From Motacilla alba alba (lineage: Eukaryota > Chordata > Aves > Passeriformes > Motacillidae), in contig NC_052046.1 in the NCBI RefSeq assembly GCF_015832195.1, positions 41,488,473 through 41,552,472 of the forward strand: 64,000 nt of DNA, written 5' to 3'. Positions 50,532 through 64,000 of the stretch are shown one piece after another. The position numbers were made by a program, and so were the translations under genes. The notes beneath the pieces were generated by a model. It worked only from the letters and a program-made list of their open reading frames with translations. It was not told where the DNA came from and ran no database searches. How positions within the stretch are numbered: position 1 is the first letter of the stretch; every line of letters begins with the position of its first letter.

Positions 50532-50860
50532 CTTCTCCTCTACTCTAGGATGGTCCTTCCCATGGGAGACATTCTTCCATGAACTTCTCCAATGTGGGAT
50601 TCCATATTGTGGGACTCTGCTTCTCAAGGACTGCAGTTCCTAAAGAACTGCTCTGGTGTGGGTCCAGTCTACTCCACGGGGTGCAAGTAGTCCTTCAGGA
50701 TCAGGCTGCTCCAGCATGAGTCCCCAACAGGGTCTCAAGTTCTGCCAGCAAACCTGCTCCAGGGTGGACTCTTCTCTACATGGGCCACAGAACCTGCTTC
50801 AGTGTGGACCTTCCAGGGTCATAGCCTCCTTCAGGCTCCAGTGTGGAGTCCTCTTTTACT
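50532..50860 (-). mobile_element. LTR-like fragment related to 15070-15716
   Basis: Shares CCCATGGGAGACA, CTGCTCCAGCATGAGTCCCC and CTGCCAGCAAACCTGCTCCA boxes with the repeat next to arm B. Directly follows the preceding LTR. Orientation uncertain. Confidence 0.5.
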
Positions 50861-52789
50861 CCTATTTTGATGAATGCATTTCTGCATTTCCATTCTTGGA
50901 AATTAGCTATGAGTGTTGTTGCAGAGGGAAACTTCTATTCCTACAAAGAAAATGTAAACTGGAAGGAAAGTGAGGGCTCTTGCCTTTTTGAAATCCTCTC
51001 CTTTCCACATGGCAGCACTCTCTAGTCTCGAAAATTCTTGCCACAGCTGCATCCTCAACCACACCACAGGGTGTCTTCCTTCAGCAATTTTAAGTCTGAA
51101 ACCTTCTACACAACATCTTCAAGACCTACAAGAATTTCTCACAGGTCTCCTAATAACCTCATTGATTGCTTTTAAGGCAGATACAGTAAATAAATAAACA
51201 AGAATTAAGAAGTTTGGAACTTCCCACAAGCAAGGGAGACTTGAGAGCCAGTGAATCCCAGTCAAAAAGAACAGGTGGACGGAAGATTTCCTCCACACTG
51301 TTTTAAATACACAGGACACAGATTAAAGTCTTTATACACCAGAGAAATACTGCTTTAGTAGAGAATTTTCAGGAGCTGGTTTGAACTGTCCTACCAATGA
51401 GAAGGGTAGGAAAGAACAAACCAAATTATCACTTTGACCACAAGCTGATAATGGAGTATATGGCTGCAACTTCAACACAGTTTTTACTTTCAGAAATAGA
51501 AACTGGGTAGGAGTATGTTATTTTGGTATCTAGCAAGAGGAGAATTTGAAGTGTTCTGAAAAATCCCTTTTATTTCCATTAGAATATACTGACTGCAAAG
51601 ATGAAAATATTACCAGAAAACGCTGTCTCAAGAGGCTGTCACCAGCATCAGAATATATAAGAGCCAGATGCTCAGAGCTTGGAGTGACCTGCTAGGCCAG
51701 AACACTCTATATCCTTCTTCTGCTAGTTTTTAGTAATAGGACTTTAACAACCTGACAGCACAAAGGGTTTATAGACATTGTTTGACTCAGCACAAAATGA
51801 GATGCAGATGCTCAACAGTCATTTTTCTGACAACACAAGAGAATGACTGCACTCTATCCAGCAAACAGACACTATCAGTAGAAAAAGCATAGAAACAGCT
51901 TACTAACAATTGAATGAAAACTGCCTGAAGTAAGTGAAAAGTAGCATGTATAACTTACATGAGGTGAGCATGAAAAAGTGAATCAATGTAAGAGAAGATG
52001 TTTGGGTTTGTTGCTTGTTTCTGTGTTAAATTTCAGCTGTTATATTGCCATTTCTAATCTGACAAAAAAACAAAGCTCAAAAATTAAGTCATATACACCC
52101 AGAGCAACTCAGTCACTGATGTATTTACAATCATCACAAGATAACTCAAGAAAACCCACTGTGATGTATTGCTTCAGACACTGCACCTATAACTTCCTTT
52201 TACTGAGGTGTAGCACATTACAATTCTCACAGGTTCAAGCAGCAAACACACTTTGAACAGACACTGCAAAATGGCAGTCTTGCATTTGTCTCAATTTCTA
52301 CTCTTCAAAGTTCAGGTAAGGATGGACACTTCCCCTCCTGCACCCACCTTACTGTCTGTTGCTCTAGGGGTTTAGCCAAGGAGAGAAGATGACGTGCAGT
52401 TCTGTCAATTCAGTGTAGCTTCAAAACCAAACAGTGTGTCTTTTTGTCTTCAATACTGAGTCCACCAAACAGTAGTTTGTATTAACTCAAGTATTGCCCT
52501 TTTGCAAGTTCTCCGCCTTTCAGCAACCTTATCCTCCTACAAAAAAAATGAAACTTAACCCAGACACAGGAGTAATAGAATTCAGTTAGCTTTGAGTTGC
52601 ACCATTACAACCTAAAATGTGTTTTCAGCACATTTATAACAGCTGTATTTGAGCTGCCTTATCGAATGCCAAGGTGAATACTCATAATACTTGAAATTAA
52701 TACACGAAATGTCCACCAATTAATTGCTCAAAAACATCTTTGTTAAATTCTTGCAAAAGAGTATTTTGATCTTGTCTTATTGCAAATGC

Positions 52790-53430
52790 AAGATGTGGCT
52801 GGGGGTGTGTATTCTATTGCCATGTGTTAGGAGTTGGACAGTTATCATCTGTGAATTGGGCAGTTCTCTGTATCTCTTCCACAACCAGTCCTCCCTCCAG
52901 GAGATACCTTCTGTTAAAGGGCCTTTGAGTCTCACTGCACGACTGACAAAATCACATCATCCCATTGTGAGATGCTCCATCCAGGGGGAGGAGCCAAGCA
53001 TTCCTTCCTGGATATAATCTGAGATATGGAACACCACAGGCAGCCTTTTCCCACTGCATTCCCAGAGGTATACCAGGCCCTACCACACCGTCAGAGGAAA
53101 ACGACACCCTTCTACAGGGTCACTGCTTCAACAGAATCAACCTTGTTACCCCAGGAGGACTGCAGCCATCATTCAATCAGATTGCTACCAACACCCTGAC
53201 CCACAGGGTGTCAGGTCATATTCTAACTCTGTCAGAATATGTCTCCTTTTTAATTTTTATTTTTCCTAATAAAGAACTGTTATTCCTACTCCCATATCTT
53301 TGCCTGAGAGGCCATTAATTTCAAAATTATAATAATTCAGAGGGAGGGGGTTTACATTTTCCATTTCAAGAGAGGTTCCTACTTTCCTCAGCAGATATCT
53401 GTCTTTTCAAACCAAGACAGAACTACAGAA
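52790..53430 (+). mobile_element. LTR close to the 3' end of GTF2H2
   Basis: Contains GGGGGAGGAGCCAAGCATTC with a GGATATAATC TATA-like box, then TCCTAATAAAGAACTG as a poly(A) signal near 53270, and ends near CTTTTCAAACCAAGACAG. Looks like an abundant passerine LTR. It faces GTF2H2. Confidence 0.65.
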
Positions 53431-53824
53431 ATCCATCATCTGCCAAAACCAAAAGTTTGTAACAACAGATGTGTAAAATGTATTTTCAGGGCTTCTTTTT
53501 GAACAAGCAATGAAATAAAGATGAATTATCACATTATCATAAAAAGCAGTTTTATCACTTTCGCATTTACAAATATACATGTTATTATAATAACAGCTGG
53601 TAAAAGCCATAGTTCTTTAGACAAGAATAAAAAATAGATACAGATAGTTCAAGTATATATTTAAAGTAATGAAATAATAAAAAGTTAGTATTTGCTCCTA
53701 CTCCGCTGTTCATCCCTCTGTAATCAACTTGTTCAGAGATGAGTCATTTAAAGCGGTGGCTGAATAAACTAATTAGATTCATGCAAGAATGACAAAGATA
53801 CAGCATTTTTTAAAAGATATGACA

Positions 53825-64000
<10,176 letters not shown>

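Larger units (their letters stand above)
44210..53424. other. SMN1-GTF2H2 intergenic region, no gene seen
   Basis: Only short random open frames. Holds LTR fragments at 45300-45592, 50228-50860 and 52790-53424; the rest (45.6-50.2 and 50.9-52.8 kb) looks unique and AT-rich. No BIR, NACHT or LRR coding sequence of NAIP, the mammalian neighbour, was recognised. Confidence 0.65.

Overview
The window is vertebrate nuclear DNA from a bird, most likely a passerine. The evidence is AT-rich introns with GT/AG splice sites, several CR1 LINE fragments, and many solo LTRs that look like bird and mostly passerine families. No prokaryotic, plasmid or CRISPR features were seen. The four genes are the avian counterpart of the human 5q13 (SMA) neighbourhood, present here once each and compactly arranged: BDP1 (minus) - SERF1 (plus) - SMN1 (plus) - GTF2H2 (minus). 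In birds this block is thought to be on the Z chromosome; nothing in the window tests that.

Layout. Positions 409-32708 carry the first 26 coding exons of BDP1 (TFIIIB B'' subunit), reading right to left; together they make 1444 codons in one open frame, and the last exons lie beyond the left edge. A CpG island at about 32.2-33.65 kb holds a divergent promoter shared with SERF1, whose three exons (33312-37143) encode 62 residues. A second CpG island at about 39.0-39.5 kb starts SMN1 (eight coding exons, 39293-43423, 278 residues). From about 44.2 to 53.4 kb there is no recognisable gene, only LTR fragments and unique-looking sequence; no NAIP-like gene is seen. GTF2H2 (TFIIH p44) occupies 53825-63470 on the minus strand as 12 coding exons; its first coding exon(s), about 57 residues, lie beyond the right edge.

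Shared themes. BDP1 serves Pol III initiation, GTF2H2 serves Pol II initiation and nucleotide excision repair, SMN1 assembles snRNPs, and SERF1 is a small charged protein that modifies amyloid aggregation. They are neighbours through conserved synteny, not an operon.

Most notable: (1) a 1.2-kb, nearly identical inverted duplication (1505-2714 and 15717-16931) in two introns of BDP1, flanking exons 13-25, which could form a long intronic dsRNA, promote circular RNA or allow inversion; (2) a modular array of seven exon pairs in BDP1, each pair 0-to-2 then 2-to-0 in phase and divisible by three, each carrying one copy of an RPKPN-type motif; (3) old CR1 3' ends lying against both CpG-island promoters; (4) perfect hairpins and palindromic microsatellites in introns. 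Exon boundaries were read by eye from splice sites, phase and remembered family sequence, without alignment tools.
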